From contig CAWAZS010000007.1 of assembly GCA_963786625.1 (NCBI GenBank), positions 61,259-125,258 of the forward strand: DNA of 64,000 nucleotides, read 5' to 3'. The DNA is from CAIWHR01 sp963786625. GTDB lineage: Bacteria > Pseudomonadota > Gammaproteobacteria > Burkholderiales > Casimicrobiaceae. Below are positions 36,705 to 45,765 of this stretch, one piece after another (position 1 is the stretch's first letter; each line of letters starts with the position of its first letter). A model generated the notes under the pieces. The model was given only the letters and a program-made list of their open reading frames with translations. It ran no database searches and was not told the origin of the DNA. Both the position numbers and the translations under genes were made by a program.

Positions 36705-37081
36705 AATTTCTACCGCAACATCAAGCGCTTGCCGCGACCGCGGCAGGCGCTTTCCATTTCGGTAACCCGGCGCCCGTCGGGCGCAATCGGCGTCGGAACG
36801 CGTGCCTCGCGTCGTCTACTCGGACCGGCACCAACGCGGCGAATACCCGGGTTCGGGTTGCGGCGTGTGATTCGAGAGCGACTGCTTGACGTCGTGCCGG
36901 ACGCTCAATGCAATTCCAGGGGGGTTGAGTTCTCGCGAATCGCAACCGCGCTGACCCGATGTCCGCGAGTGGGAAGGCGCGCCGGAACTCGGGCGGCTCG
37001 GCGCGGAACGGACGCTGGTGGCGCTCGCGCCGCGCCGGTAGACTTTGCTTGGCGCAGCCCAAGCGACAGGGAGCCACCGGC
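36705..37081. other. 377-bp gap after tRNA-Arg, no gene supported
   Basis: The segment between tRNA-Arg and the cyclase gene. Open frames here are short, arginine-rich and unlike any family. A run of bases near 37069 (CAGGGAG) is the probable ribosome site for the cyclase gene. No second copy of the tRNA 3' end was seen, so it does not look like an island junction. Confidence 0.5.
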
Positions 37082-39718
37082 GTGCAGGCCGCATCCGCCC
37101 TCACCACCTTTCTCTTCACCGACATCGAGGGCAGCACCGGCCTGTGGGAGAAGTCGCCCGAGCGCATGGGGCGTGCGCTGGCGCGGCACGATGCGATCGC
37201 ACGCGCAGCCGTAGCGAAGCACCGCGGCCTGGTCGTGAAGATGACCGGGGACGGTGTCTACGCTGCCTTCGACGACCCGCTCGACGCGCTCGCCGCCGTG
37301 ATCGAACTGCAGCAGGCTCTCGCCGATCCCGAAGCGACCTGCGGTGTCACCCTCACGGTGCGGTGCGGCCTGCACGCCGGCGTCGTCGAGCGCCGCGACA
37401 ACGACTTCTTTGGTACGGCGGTCAATCGTGCCGCGCGCATCATGGCGGCGGCGCACGGCGGGCAGGTGCTGGTGTCGCAAGCGGTCGCGGCGCTGGTCGG
37501 TGATCGCCTTCCCCACGGTGTCGGGTTGCGCGATCTTGGCGTCGCGCGATTGCGCGATCTGACGAGTGCCGAGCACCTCTACCAGCTGTTGCACCCGCAG
37601 CTCCGCGCCAGCTTCCCAGCGCTGCGCACGCTGGAGGCGACGCCGAACAACCTGCCGCAGCAGGTGACCTCGTTCATCGGGCGCAGACGCGAGCTCGCCG
37701 AAGCCGGGGAGTTGTTGGGGAAGACGCGGCTCCTGACGCTGGTGGGGCCGGGGGGCATCGGCAAGACCCGCCTTTCACTGCAGCTCGGCGCGGGGGTCAT
37801 GGACCAGTACTTCGACGGCGTATGGCTGGTGGAACTCGCGGCGCTCGCCGACCCGCGGGACGTGCCATTGGCTGTGGCCTCGGTGCTGGGCGTGACGGAA
37901 GAAGCGGGGCGCCCCGTGGCGGAGGCGCTCTACCGGTTCGTGAAGGACCGGAAGCTGCTTCTGATCCTGGACAACTGCGAACACCTGGTGAACGCCTGCG
38001 CCGAGCTCGCAAAGCACTTGCTCCACGCCGGCCCAAACCTGCGGGTCCTGGCATCCAGCCGTGAGCCCCTGCACGTCGCCGGCGAGACGATCTACCCGGT
38101 ACCGGCGCTTGCGGTTCCAAAATCGGACCAGACGATCGCGCTGGCCGATCTGGAGCAATTCGAGGCGGCGAGCCTGTTCGTCGACCGCGCCCGTTCCGTG
38201 CAGCCCGCCCTGCAATTGACTCAGCGAAGCGTCGCGGCGGTAGCCGAAATCTGTCGCCGGCTGGATGGCATTCCGCTGGCGCTCGAGCTGGCGGCAGCGC
38301 GGGTGCGCGCGCTGTCTGTCGAGAAGATCGCCGAGCGCCTGAACGACCGATTCAGCCTGCTCACGCGCGGCGACACCACTGCGTTGCCGCGGCAGCAAAC
38401 GCTGCGCGCCTTGATCGACTGGAGTTTTGAGCTGCTGTCCGAGCACGAACGCGCACTTCTGCGGCGGCTTGCGGTGTTCGCTGGCGGCTGGACGCTCGAA
38501 GCCGCCGAAGTTGTCGGGACCGGCGGCGACCTTTCGAAAGCGGACATACTTGGCTTGCTCGCCAACCTGGTGGAGAAGTCGCTGGTCTCGCTGGAGGCCG
38601 GAGGCGACCGCTATCGCCTGCTGGAGACCGTGCGGCAGTACGCGCAGGAGCGGCTCGATGAATCCGGTGAAACGAATCAGGCCCGCGGGCGTCACCTCGA
38701 TTTCTTCCTGGAACTGGCGGAGCAGGCGAGTTCGCAGCTCGTGGGACCGGATCAAGGCGCGTGGCTCTCCCGCCTTGATCTCGAAGCGGAGAACCTTCTT
38801 GCGGCGCATGCGGAATGCGACCGCGCAAAGGGCGGCGGAGAACTGGGGTTGCGCCTGGTCTTCTCGGTAAAGCTCTACCTGATCTACCGCGGCCTGCTCG
38901 CTCTTCTGCTTCGGTTGACACGCGAGGCCCTGGACCGCCCGGGCGCTCAGGGGCGAACTCGGGCGCGGTGTCGCGCGCTCCACGCTGCGGGCCAGGTCGA
39001 ACTGTTCATGGGACGCTACGAAGAAGCCCAAGGGTACCTCGAGGAAAGCCTGTCGATCGCCACGCAGATCGACGACAAAGACCGAGCCGCAATGATTCTC
39101 GAAGAACTCGGCGTCGTGTGCACCGGACAAGGGGATCTGGCCAGGGCCCGCGGGTACCTGGAACAGGCGCTGAACTTGGCCCTCGAGCTTGGGAACAAGC
39201 GCGCCCTTGCCTCCGCCTTCAATGCGCTGGCGCAGCTCGATCGCATGGAATGCCAGCTGGATACCGCGGAGCAGCTCTACGAGCGGGCTCTCGCCCTGGC
39301 GCGCGAGTTGGAGGACCGGGAACCCATCGCGATCGGCCTTCTCAATCTGTCGATGGTGTCCATCGGCCGCGGTTCGCGCGATCGCGCGATGGAGACGCTG
39401 GCCGAGGCGCTGGCCATTGCCGAGGAAATCGGCTCGAAGCGGGCAGGTCAGAGCGGGCTGGAGGTCTCCGCCGGCCTGCACGCAGCGAACGAAGAGTGGG
39501 AGCGCGCCGCTGTCCTCTTTGGCGCGGCCGAGGAACAGATGGCGCAGACGGGGCTGCGCGGCGACCCTGCCGACGAGGCGTTTCTCGCACCGCTGGTTGC
39601 GAAGGCGCGGGAGGCCCTCGGCGAAATGGCGTTCGCGGCCGCCAAAGCAACCGGCCGCGCGCTTGCCTACGAGGCGGCGCTGGCGCAGGCGCGGGCGTCG
39701 GTCGCGGGATATCGTTGA
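37082..39718 (+). CDS. class III adenylate/guanylate cyclase fused to NTPase and TPR regulator
   Basis: About 878 residues from GTG at 37082 (VQAASALTTFLFTDIEGST). The cyclase domain (about 5-170) keeps the two metal Asp (FTDIEGST and TGDGVYAAF), the substrate Lys (VVKMTGDG) and the Asn/Arg pair in GTAVNRAARIM, so it is probably active. An NB-ARC-like ATPase follows, with Walker A LVGPGGIGKTRL (about 220), Walker B LLLILDNCEHL and IPLALELAAARVRAL. A winged-helix region and TPR-like repeats end it (RARGYLEQALNLALELGNKRALASA). This architecture is that of LuxR/AfsR-type signal ATPases, but no DNA-binding LuxR domain is seen. The signal is unknown. Confidence 0.88.
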   Translation: MQAASALTTFLFTDIEGSTGLWEKSPERMGRALARHDAIARAAVAKHRGLVVKMTGDGVYAAFDDPLDALAAVIELQQALADPEATCGVTLTVRCGLHAGVVERRDNDFFGTAVNRAARIMAAAHGGQVLVSQAVAALVGDRLPHGVGLRDLGVARLRDLTSAEHLYQLLHPQLRASFPALRTLEATPNNLPQQVTSFIGRRRELAEAGELLGKTRLLTLVGPGGIGKTRLSLQLGAGVMDQYFDGVWLVELAALADPRDVPLAVASVLGVTEEAGRPVAEALYRFVKDRKLLLILDNCEHLVNACAELAKHLLHAGPNLRVLASSREPLHVAGETIYPVPALAVPKSDQTIALADLEQFEAASLFVDRARSVQPALQLTQRSVAAVAEICRRLDGIPLALELAAARVRALSVEKIAERLNDRFSLLTRGDTTALPRQQTLRALIDWSFELLSEHERALLRRLAVFAGGWTLEAAEVVGTGGDLSKADILGLLANLVEKSLVSLEAGGDRYRLLETVRQYAQERLDESGETNQARGRHLDFFLELAEQASSQLVGPDQGAWLSRLDLEAENLLAAHAECDRAKGGGELGLRLVFSVKLYLIYRGLLALLLRLTREALDRPGAQGRTRARCRALHAAGQVELFMGRYEEAQGYLEESLSIATQIDDKDRAAMILEELGVVCTGQGDLARARGYLEQALNLALELGNKRALASAFNALAQLDRMECQLDTAEQLYERALALARELEDREPIAIGLLNLSMVSIGRGSRDRAMETLAEALAIAEEIGSKRAGQSGLEVSAGLHAANEEWERAAVLFGAAEEQMAQTGLRGDPADEAFLAPLVAKAREALGEMAFAAAKATGRALAYEAALAQARASVAGYR

Positions 39719-39891
39719 CCGTTCGAAGCAAGCTTGCTCCGGCGGCCGCAGTTATTCCCCGGCGCCGCACGGCGCGAGCCGCCAAACGCATCGGTAAGCA
39801 CGCGTCACCCCGAAGCAGAACGCGGTTCCCAGCGCGTGCCGGATCGGCGCGCTGGCTCCCAACGGTTCCCGAAAATGGGTTCGTGCGAAAG

Positions 39892-40341
39892 CTAGTTATT
39901 CACGATCTGCGGATCCAGCGGCGTAGGATTTGACGAGCCACTTGTCGCCGTCACCGTCACCGTGTATTTGTATGTCTTCCGCCCGGATCCATGCGTTGAA
40001 TTTGCGTCATTGCAGAAGAATACTGTCCCCCCTGACATTACCAGGCATGGACTAAATTCGTTGTTCGGGGGGATGGGCGGCGTGACGAACGAAATGCCGT
40101 TCGCAGGGAACACGTATCCTCGTGTGACGATGTTCCAGAATATCGTATAGCCCTGCCCTGGAACTACGATGTCGCCGATGGGTTGGATGGTATTGTTAAC
40201 GATCTCGACGTCGGCGCAACGGGTATGCGGCTGGGTGCATGGGCCCGTCATCAGTCCTGGGGATTTGCCGATGAACACGGTAATTCCGTAGCCGATGACC
40301 AGACCCGCGATCAAGGCAACCGCAGCGTAAGTCTTGTTCAT
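39892..40341 (-). CDS. secreted or membrane-anchored hypothetical protein
   Basis: 149 residues from ATG at 40341, with AAGGGGGA upstream. A hydrophobic N-terminal segment (YAAVALIAGLVIGYGITVFI) serves as signal or anchor. The outside part holds four Cys (GPCTQPHTRCADVEIVNN, SPCLVMSGGTVFFCND) spaced as two likely disulfides, and a Thr-rich strand (KTYKYTVTVTATSG). Base composition is lower in GC than its neighbours, and codons such as AAT, TAT and ACT are common, hinting at transfer. No family recognised. Confidence 0.6.
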   Translation of the reverse strand: MNKTYAAVALIAGLVIGYGITVFIGKSPGLMTGPCTQPHTRCADVEIVNNTIQPIGDIVVPGQGYTIFWNIVTRGYVFPANGISFVTPPIPPNNEFSPCLVMSGGTVFFCNDANSTHGSGRKTYKYTVTVTATSGSSNPTPLDPQIVNN

Positions 40342-40614
40342 TGTCGTCCCCCTTGGTGGTGAACTGGACGGGCCAAGCCTTCCACCCACGCCAGTTCGCC
40401 CGTGGGATCGACTTCAGCTAGGTCCCCGTACTTCGCTGACCACATTCCCCAGCGGCGGCAATGCGTTGCGTACCGTGGTGCAGCCACCATCGGGCGGGCC
40501 AAAATCAAGTGCCGACGCCAATACTGGACTTTCCAATTGTGCATGTCGAGACAAGAATCACCGTCTTGCGCAGGCGCATCCGCGCGGAGGACAGCGGCGG
40601 CGACCCCAGCCGGG

Positions 40615-41103
40615 CTAATGCAGGCGGTACGCCGCGTGGCAGGCGACGCACTGCTGCATCACCGCGCCCAGCGCGGCAAGCGCAGGCCGCAGGTCGTTGG
40701 CGGCACTCGCGTTCTGCGCTTCGACCGCGAAGCGGCTCGCCGCACGATGCATCTGCGTCCCGATGTCCTGCATGCCCTTCGGCATGAAGGCCGCGATGTG
40801 GGCGGCGCCATGCTGCTCCATCGAGCTCATGCCCAATCGTTGCTCGGCAATCCGCGCGGCGACGTCGAAGTTGTTCCTGGACAGCGCAGTGCTGATCTCC
40901 TGCAGCGCCAGCAGATGGTCGCGCATGCTGGTGATCGTGTGCAGGCGCATCGGCTCCGGGAACTTGACCAGTTGCCGCGCGTCCCCCTGAGCGGCATCCG
41001 GCGCTGCCATGTTGTGCTGGTGCGTCTGCGCGACGGCTGCAAGCGCGCAGGCGCCGGCGCCGATCGCAACCATACCCGCGCCAATGATCAGTCTGAGACG
41101 CAT
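40615..41103 (-). CDS. cytochrome c-prime-like haem protein
   Basis: 162 residues from ATG at 41103, GGAGGTGG upstream. Signal peptide (LRLIIGAGMVAIGAGACALAAVAQ), then a mostly helical domain and a C-terminal haem motif CVACHAAYRLH (CxxCH). A haem site near the C-terminus of a four-helix domain is the hallmark of the cytochrome c-prime/b562 group. A His/Met-rich N-terminus (HQHNMAAPDAAQGD) is also seen. Periplasmic; possible roles are NO or electron handling. The gap 40342-40614 before it holds nothing recognisable. Confidence 0.75.
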   Translation of the reverse strand: MRLRLIIGAGMVAIGAGACALAAVAQTHQHNMAAPDAAQGDARQLVKFPEPMRLHTITSMRDHLLALQEISTALSRNNFDVAARIAEQRLGMSSMEQHGAAHIAAFMPKGMQDIGTQMHRAASRFAVEAQNASAANDLRPALAALGAVMQQCVACHAAYRLH

Positions 41104-41173
41104 GCCACCTCCGGGAAACGATGCGTAGGTGCGAATTGTCGCGTCGGGCGCGCGCCGTAGTCGAGTGGCCCGC

Positions 41174-42361
41174 CTACAACTTCAGCCATCCGCGGCGCGC
41201 GACCAGATAGATGACGCTGCCGACGACGAAGGCGACGCCCACGTTCCATATGGCGAGCGCCGCGGTGATCACCGTGGCCAGGCGCTCGCCCTTGTCCTTG
41301 CTGATGTCGCAGGCGCCGAGCGCGAGCTGCGCGCCGGTCAGAAACAGGATGACGCCGAGGATCGCCGGCGGGAAGATGCGCAGGAGCGTGCCGAGCGAAT
41401 TGCTGAAGAAGAGCGCCAGCAACACGAGAATCGCGCCGAGGATGATGGGCGCGCCTCCGGTGCGCGCGCCGAACCGGACATGGCCGGCCATTCCGCCGGC
41501 GCCGTGGCACATCGGGATGCCGCCCATCGCCGCGCTGCCGAGATTCATGAGGCCGGTCGAAACCGCGACGCGCTGCTCGGTGACGGGCCGGTCCGGAAAC
41601 TCCCGATTGTTCTCCTCGGTGATCGCGATGATCGCATTGCCCATGGTCAGCGGCACCTGCGGCAGGGCCAGGAAGACGGTGCCGATCAGCAGGTCGTTCC
41701 ACCCGATGCCGCCCAAGGCAAAGGTCGGCAGGCGCGGGTCGATCGCCACGCCGCCCAGCTGCTCGGCCAGCGTGGGGTCGACGATGATGCCGGAAACGGC
41801 GCCGAAGATCAGCAGCAGAAACATCGCCGGCACCCGCCGGTTGCCGAGCAGCAGCAGGGTTCCCCCCAGGGCAACGCCGCCAATCCACCAGTTGTCGGCC
41901 ATCATCTTCACGCCGCTGCCCATGAACCCGAACCCCAGGCCGAGGATGATCCCGACGACCACCGGGCGGCCGACGAGCTTCGCCGCCCGTTGCGCGGTGC
42001 CGGTCAGGCCGAGCAGCAGCCAGATCACTCCGCTGGCGAGGCCGGCCGCGTACACGGCGCCGGCGGTGACCGTCAAAGTCTGCGCCGCCTGCGTGGTGGC
42101 GATGGCGCCGACGGCCTTCATCGGCTGAACCGGAAACGGCGTGCGGTAGACGAACCCGCAGACGATCATCGCCACGCCGAACGAGAACAGCACCCCGAAC
42201 GGGTCGAGGCTCAGCATGCTGAGGTACGCGACCACGAAGGGGATCAGCGTGCCGAGGTCCCCGAACGCGCCCGCCCATTCCATGCGATCGAAGCGGTTGC
42301 CGTGGAGGAGGGGAGCAACCGTGTCGTGCAAGCGCGACAGCATCGGGGCACGCTCCCGCAT
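41174..42361 (-). CDS. MOT1/SulP-type sulfate or molybdate transporter
   Basis: 395 residues with about ten membrane helices. The pattern FDRMEWAGAFGDLGTLIPFVVAYLSM, VYRTPFPVQPMKAVGAIATTQ, GRPVVVGIILGLGFGFMGSGVKMM and ALPQVPLTMGNAIIAITEENNREFPDRPVTEQRVAVSTGLMNL plus GGIPMCHGAGGMAGHVRFGARTGGAP is that of the MOT1-like putative molybdate/sulfate transporters. It lacks a STAS domain, as expected for this group. The true anion cannot be told. It is 70 bp upstream of the cytochrome gene on the same strand. Confidence 0.88.
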   Translation of the reverse strand: MRERAPMLSRLHDTVAPLLHGNRFDRMEWAGAFGDLGTLIPFVVAYLSMLSLDPFGVLFSFGVAMIVCGFVYRTPFPVQPMKAVGAIATTQAAQTLTVTAGAVYAAGLASGVIWLLLGLTGTAQRAAKLVGRPVVVGIILGLGFGFMGSGVKMMADNWWIGGVALGGTLLLLGNRRVPAMFLLLIFGAVSGIIVDPTLAEQLGGVAIDPRLPTFALGGIGWNDLLIGTVFLALPQVPLTMGNAIIAITEENNREFPDRPVTEQRVAVSTGLMNLGSAAMGGIPMCHGAGGMAGHVRFGARTGGAPIILGAILVLLALFFSNSLGTLLRIFPPAILGVILFLTGAQLALGACDISKDKGERLATVITAALAIWNVGVAFVVGSVIYLVARRGWLKL

Positions 42362-42677
42362 GTTTCAGCCGGCAGGCCGTCCGGGCCCAGCGGCCACCCT
42401 GCATGTGACCGCCCTGCGCTTCCTGCCGGTAAACCCGTCCATGGCACGATTGTCGGCGGTTGCGCGGCGGCCCGCCATGCGAATTGTCAAGAAAGTTGTG
42501 GCGCCGCGCGCCGCCCGTTCAGGCATCGATCGACTCACAACCCCGCACTTCGGCATCCGGGAAGCCGTGCCGGGCGTTCGTGACGTGCCGCCGGGCGGTC
42601 CTGTCGGCCGGCGTGCGGCGACCGGCCGCCCCACGATGCCATCGCCGGCAGGGGCAACCGCCTGTACGCTGTCGACG
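42362..42677. other. 316-bp divergent gap, no gene supported
   Basis: Region between the transporter (minus) and the next plus-strand gene. Frames are open here, but the encoded residues are compositionally biased and unlike the conserved protein that begins at 42678. It presumably holds two divergent promoters; none is close to consensus. Confidence 0.45.
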
Positions 42678-43133
42678 ATGGACGCTTCTTCGTCGAGCCC
42701 CGAGGCGCCTGACACGACCCGAGGCGTGCTGCGAGCAGTCGTCGAGCGCGGGCCGCGCGGCTGGGTACTTCTCGTGGATTCGATCACGCAGGTGACGCCC
42801 GCGGATTCCGGCGCGATCGTCGTCACCGGCTCGCACGGTGGCGCCAGCGCGGCGTCTTATGCGCTGGCCGTGCCGCTCGCCGCGGCGTTCTTCAACGACG
42901 CCGGGGTCGGCAAGGACCGCGCGGGTATCGCCGCGCTGGACATGCTGCAGGCCCGTGGTGTCGCCGCGGGCGCGGTGGCGCACACCAGCGCCCGCATTGG
43001 CGACGCGCGCGACATGTGGGATCACGGGGTGCTGACGCACGTCAACGCCGCGGCAACCGCGCTCGGCCTCGCCGCGGACATGCCGCTGCAGGGCGCATTG
43101 CGGAATCTGCTGGCGCGCGCGCCGCGACCATAG
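42678..43133 (+). CDS. conserved hypothetical protein with GSHGG motif
   Basis: 151 residues from ATG at 42678. After a short variable head the sequence reads GWVLLVDSITQVTPADSGAIVVTGSHGGASAASYALAVPLAAAFFNDAGVGKDRAGIAALDMLQARGVAAGAVAHTSARIGDARDMWDHGVLTHVNAAATALGL. The dense run of small residues with SHGG, NDAGVGKD, HTSARIGDARD and HVN looks like a compact alpha/beta enzyme with His/Asp/Lys in a binding pocket. I do not recognise the family name. It is a single gene, followed by a dyad and by the prkA module. Confidence 0.7.
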   Translation: MDASSSSPEAPDTTRGVLRAVVERGPRGWVLLVDSITQVTPADSGAIVVTGSHGGASAASYALAVPLAAAFFNDAGVGKDRAGIAALDMLQARGVAAGAVAHTSARIGDARDMWDHGVLTHVNAAATALGLAADMPLQGALRNLLARAPRP

Positions 43134-43146
43134 GCGATGTTGAACA

Positions 43147-43169
43147 GTACAACTTTCAATAGGTTGTAC
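43147..43169. promoter_or_regulatory. perfect dyad GTACAAC-N9-GTTGTAC, candidate operator or activator site
   Basis: Two 7-base half sites, 43147-43153 and 43163-43169, in an AT-rich patch just after the stop of the GSHGG gene. Centre-to-centre spacing is 16 bp, so the half sites lie on about the same helix face. It is about 420 bp upstream of the sigma-54-type promoter of prkA. It could be an upstream activator site or a weak terminator of the preceding gene (no T-run follows). Confidence 0.5.
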
Positions 43170-43551
43170 GGTTATATTCATCTGCTTTCTAGGTATTGCG
43201 CCGGCCGGCCGATCGCACCGTGAACGGCGCGGTGGCGGGCGGGCCCCGTTTCAGCGCACGGGCCCCCGACGCAGTTGGTCAGGTTTCCGGCCATTTTTCG
43301 TTGGGTGGGCGGCCGATCGCGACCGCGCCCGCACGTGCTGGGTGGGTTGTGCCCGCACTGGACCCTGCGAGTCTCGGAAACCGCCTCGCCGGACGATCGC
43401 GCGGTTCGCGTCATCCCCAACGGGCCGCTGACCGTTAACGCCGGCGCGGGGTAGCGGCGGTCTGCGCGCTGCCGCCACCCCGATGAGGCGCCCCCGCACC
43501 CGGGGCGTGCCGGCCGGAATGACCCGCCCGCATGCCTGGCGATTCGCGATG

Positions 43552-43568
43552 CTGGCACGCCTTATGCA
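43552..43568 (+). promoter_or_regulatory. candidate sigma-54 (RpoN) promoter of the prkA module
   Basis: CTGGCACG at 43552-43559, four bases, then ATGCA at 43564-43568. Consensus is YTGGCACG-N4-TTGCW; only the first T of TTGC differs, and the GG-to-GC spacing is exactly right. Transcription would start near 43579, giving a leader of about 230 bases before prkA. The rest of 43134-43810 holds no gene that I can support. Confidence 0.6.
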
Positions 43569-43810
43569 GTACAAGTCCCGCGCATGCTTTAGGGTCGGCA
43601 GCCCGGCAGGCGACGCGAGGTCGGTTTCCGACGCGTCCGCTTCCGGGACCGGCCGCCATGGCCGCGACCTTTTTCGGCGGCGGGCGCTGGCGCATCGTTG
43701 GCAGTTGGAAGTCAGACAAGACCAAGAAGGCAGGCCGCTCCGTGTGCCGGGGGCGGAATGAAATGGCCCGGTTTTCGGCATCTCGCTGGATCGCGAATGG
43801 GGACTTGAAC

Positions 43811-45736
43811 ATGGCCACGCTGCTCGAAGAGTTTCGATCGAATTATTCGGCCTCGCACGACGAGGAAATGGGGCTCGAGGACTACCTCGACCTGTGCAAG
43901 CGGGAACCGGCGGCCTATGCGACCGCGGCCGAGCGCATGCTGGCCGGGATCGGCGAGCCGGAGCTCGTGGACACCCGCAACGATCCGCGGCTGTCGCGGA
44001 TCTTCGGCAACCGCGTGATTCGACGCTATCCGGCGTTCCGCGAGTTCTACGGGATGGAGGACGCGATCGACCAGATCGTGGCGTTCTTCAAGCACGCCGC
44101 GCAGGGACTCGAGGAGAAGAAGCAGATCCTCTATCTGCTGGGCCCGGTGGGCGGCGGCAAGTCCTCGATCGCCGAGCGGCTGAAGACGGTGATGGAAATG
44201 CGCCCGATCTACACGATCAAGGGCTCGCCGGTGAACGAGTCCCCGCTGGGCCTGTTCCCGCCGGAACGCTTCGGATCGCTGCTCGAGACGGACTACGGCA
44301 TCCCCCGCCGCTACCTGAACGGGATCATGTCCCCGTGGGCGCTGAAGCGCCTGCAGGAATTCGAAGGGGATCTGTCGCGCTTCCGCGTCGTGCGGGTGAA
44401 ACCTTCGGTGCTGCGCCAGGTGGCGATCACCAAGACCGAGCCCGGTGACGAGAACAACCAGGACATCTCGTCGCTGGTCGGCAAGGTCGACATCCGCAAG
44501 CTCGAGCACCTGTCGCAGAACGATCCCGACGCCTACAGCTACTCGGGGGGCCTCTGCCTCGCCAACCAGGGGCTGCTCGAGTTCGTCGAGATGTTCAAGG
44601 CGCCGATCAAGATGCTGCACCCGCTGCTGACCGCGACGCAGGAGGGCAACTTCAAGGGCACCGAGGGCTTCTCGGCGATCCCGTTCAACGGCCTGATCCT
44701 CGCGCACTCGAACGAGTCCGAGTGGCAGAGCTTCCGCAACAACAAGAACAACGAGGCCTTCCTCGACCGCATCTTCATCGTCAAGGTGCCGTACTGCCTG
44801 CGCGTGTCGGAGGAGGTGAAGATCTACCGCAAGCTGCTCACCAACTCGTCGCTCGCCGGCGCGCCCTGTGCGCCGGGCACGCTGGAGATGATGGCGCAGT
44901 TCTCGGTGCTGACGCGGCTGAAGGAGCCCGAGAACTCGAGCATCTACTCGAAGATGCGCGTCTACGACGGCGAGACGCTGAAGGACGTCGATCCCAAGGC
45001 GAAGACGCTGCAGGAATACCGCGACTACGCCGGCGCCGACGAGGGCATGACCGGCATGTCGACGCGCTTCGCCTACAAGATCCTGTCGGCGGTGTTCAAC
45101 CACGACCAGACGGAGATCGCAGCGAATCCCGTCCACCTGATGTACGTGCTCGAGCAGCGCCTGGCCCGCGAGGATCTCCCCGACGAATTGCACCGGCACT
45201 GCGTCGAGCACATCAAGGGCTTTCTCGCGCCCCGGTACGCGGAGTTCATCGGCAAGGAGATACAGACGGCGTACCTCGAGTCGTACTCCGAGTACGGGCA
45301 GAACATCTTCGACCGCTACGTGACTTTTGCCGACTGCTGGATCCAGGAGGAGGATTTCCGCGATCCGGAGACCGGCGAGAGCTTCGATCGCTCGGCGCTC
45401 AACGCCGAGCTGGAAAAGATCGAGAAGCCGGCGGGCATCGCCAATCCCAAGGATTTCCGCAACGAGATCGTCAACTTCGTGCTGCGGGCGCGCGCGAACA
45501 ACAACGGCCGCAACACGGCCTGGAACAGCTACGAGAAGATGCGCGAAGTGATCGAGAAGAAGATGTTCTCGAACACCGAGGACCTGCTGCCGGTGATCTC
45601 GTTCAATGCGAAGGCTTCGGCCGACGAGAAGGAGAAGCACCAGAACTTCGTCGCCCGCATGGTGGCCAAGGGCTACACCGAGAAGCAGGTGCGCCTGCTG
45701 GCGGAGTGGTATCTGCGCGTGCACAAGTCGTCGTGA
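43811..45736 (+). CDS. prkA: PrkA family serine protein kinase (YeaG)
   Basis: 641 residues from ATG at 43811, the position of the conserved start (LLEEFRSNYSASHDEEMGLEDYLDLCKREP). Walker A GPVGGGKSS is at about 111-119 in an AAA+ fold, followed by MRPIYTIKGSPVNESPLGLFPPE, FEGDLSRFRVVRVKPSVLRQVAI and NGLILAHSNESEWQSFRNNKNNEAFLDRIFIVKVPYCLRV, and the C-terminal PrkA domain. Homologues are E. coli YeaG, induced by nitrogen starvation and other stress. It heads the prkA-yeaH-spoVR gene set. Confidence 0.96.
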   Translation: MATLLEEFRSNYSASHDEEMGLEDYLDLCKREPAAYATAAERMLAGIGEPELVDTRNDPRLSRIFGNRVIRRYPAFREFYGMEDAIDQIVAFFKHAAQGLEEKKQILYLLGPVGGGKSSIAERLKTVMEMRPIYTIKGSPVNESPLGLFPPERFGSLLETDYGIPRRYLNGIMSPWALKRLQEFEGDLSRFRVVRVKPSVLRQVAITKTEPGDENNQDISSLVGKVDIRKLEHLSQNDPDAYSYSGGLCLANQGLLEFVEMFKAPIKMLHPLLTATQEGNFKGTEGFSAIPFNGLILAHSNESEWQSFRNNKNNEAFLDRIFIVKVPYCLRVSEEVKIYRKLLTNSSLAGAPCAPGTLEMMAQFSVLTRLKEPENSSIYSKMRVYDGETLKDVDPKAKTLQEYRDYAGADEGMTGMSTRFAYKILSAVFNHDQTEIAANPVHLMYVLEQRLAREDLPDELHRHCVEHIKGFLAPRYAEFIGKEIQTAYLESYSEYGQNIFDRYVTFADCWIQEEDFRDPETGESFDRSALNAELEKIEKPAGIANPKDFRNEIVNFVLRARANNNGRNTAWNSYEKMREVIEKKMFSNTEDLLPVISFNAKASADEKEKHQNFVARMVAKGYTEKQVRLLAEWYLRVHKSS

Positions 45737-45765
45737 CCGACGCAGCCCGACGGCGCGGGACGCAC

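Noticed and set aside
36628..37081. tRNA-Arg as an integration site for an island
   Set aside because: No integrase gene and no repeat of the tRNA 3' end were seen downstream.
40342..40614. Minus-strand open frame of about 69 codons (MHNWKVQYWRRH...)
   Set aside because: No ribosome site, odd composition and no family resemblance; likely chance in the gap.
43171..43810. Several open frames in the prkA upstream gap
   Set aside because: Arg/Pro-rich, overlapping on both strands, no recognisable domain; the gap looks regulatory.
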